Shown here piece after piece: positions 12,108 to 12,135 of a DNA stretch of 12,135 bases (within the stretch, counting starts at the first letter, position 1; every line of letters starts with the position of its first letter). The DNA lies in contig CAZVRZ010000153.1 in the NCBI GenBank assembly GCA_964629965.1, forward strand, positions 1 through 12,135, read 5' to 3'. Made by a program: the position numbers and the translations under genes. The DNA is from CAZVRZ01 sp964629965. GTDB lineage: Bacteria; Chloroflexota; Anaerolineae; Anaerolineales; UBA4823. The notes under the pieces were generated by a model. It was not told the DNA's origin, did no database searches, and worked only from the letters and a program-made list of their open reading frames with translations.

Positions 12108-12135
12108 CAGGCCAGGCAGGAATTGAACCCACAAC
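12108..12135 (-). tRNA. 3' end of a tRNA, probably tRNA-Trp (5' part outside window)
   Basis: On the minus strand GTGGG (12132-12128), the T-loop TTCAATT (12127-12121) and CCTGC (12120-12116) form a T-arm with two wobble pairs. CTGGCCT (12115-12109) would be the 3' acceptor strand and G12108 the discriminator. CC follows, but no complete CCA is encoded. The G discriminator and position just before secE fit tRNA-Trp. The anticodon is outside the window, so identity is inferred. Confidence 0.6.

Noticed and set aside
1..12135. CRISPR arrays, insertion sequences, phage or integrase genes
   Set aside because: No regularly spaced repeats, transposase motifs or terminal inverted repeats were seen; the window reads as core chromosome.

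Overview
The window looks like part of a chromosome from the Chloroflexota, most likely an Anaerolineae-type member. This is inferred from gene style: an ArnT/YYY-like membrane glycosyltransferase, a LysM protein with Pro-Thr linkers, a short cytoplasmic sulfite-oxidase-like enzyme, and a ribosomal cluster ended by a terminator rather than running into rpoB. No 16S or other phylogenetic marker is present to prove it. No mobile element, CRISPR array or phage gene was seen, and no stretch over 300 bases lacks a gene.

Left part (1-1940, minus strand): a two-gene unit encodes a YuiH-like molybdopterin oxidoreductase followed by a TldD/PmbA-type metalloprotease that runs off the left edge. An AT-rich divergent region (1929-2067) with an extended -10 element on each strand separates it from the plus-strand pair at 2068-5495. 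That pair is a large multi-membrane-span glycosyltransferase with a long C-terminal soluble part, followed 2 bases later by a family 2 glycosyltransferase carrying an extra C-terminal Rossmann-like domain. They probably act together in building an envelope or secreted glycan.

Middle part (5515-8529, minus strand): an OmpR-family response regulator, its HAMP/HisKA/HATPase sensor kinase, and a secreted, C-terminally anchored LysM plus SdrD-B-like surface protein. The LysM gene has its own good sigma-70-like promoter, placed so close to the gene that its mRNA would be almost leaderless.

Right part (8637-12135, minus strand): the 3' end of a tRNA (probably Trp), then secE, nusG, rplK, rplA, rplJ and rplL, closed by a strong intrinsic terminator. 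This is the classic translocation, antitermination and ribosomal-stalk cluster, but without rpoBC after rplL. The rplA-rplJ spacer holds a clear L10 leader RNA. Within it I can trace a complete terminator/antiterminator switch: a 14-bp alternative helix captures the whole 5' arm of the terminator, and the putative L10-binding element overlaps the competing strand. The two spacers on either side of rplK share a decamer resembling the L1-binding rRNA motif. Several genes use non-ATG starts backed by good ribosome binding sites (TTG for rplJ and tldD-like, GTG for rplK and secE).

Nothing here is a clearly new system. The most rewarding items are the L10 leader switch, the candidate L1 sites, the insertion in the molybdoenzyme, the glycosyltransferase fusion and the near-leaderless LysM promoter.
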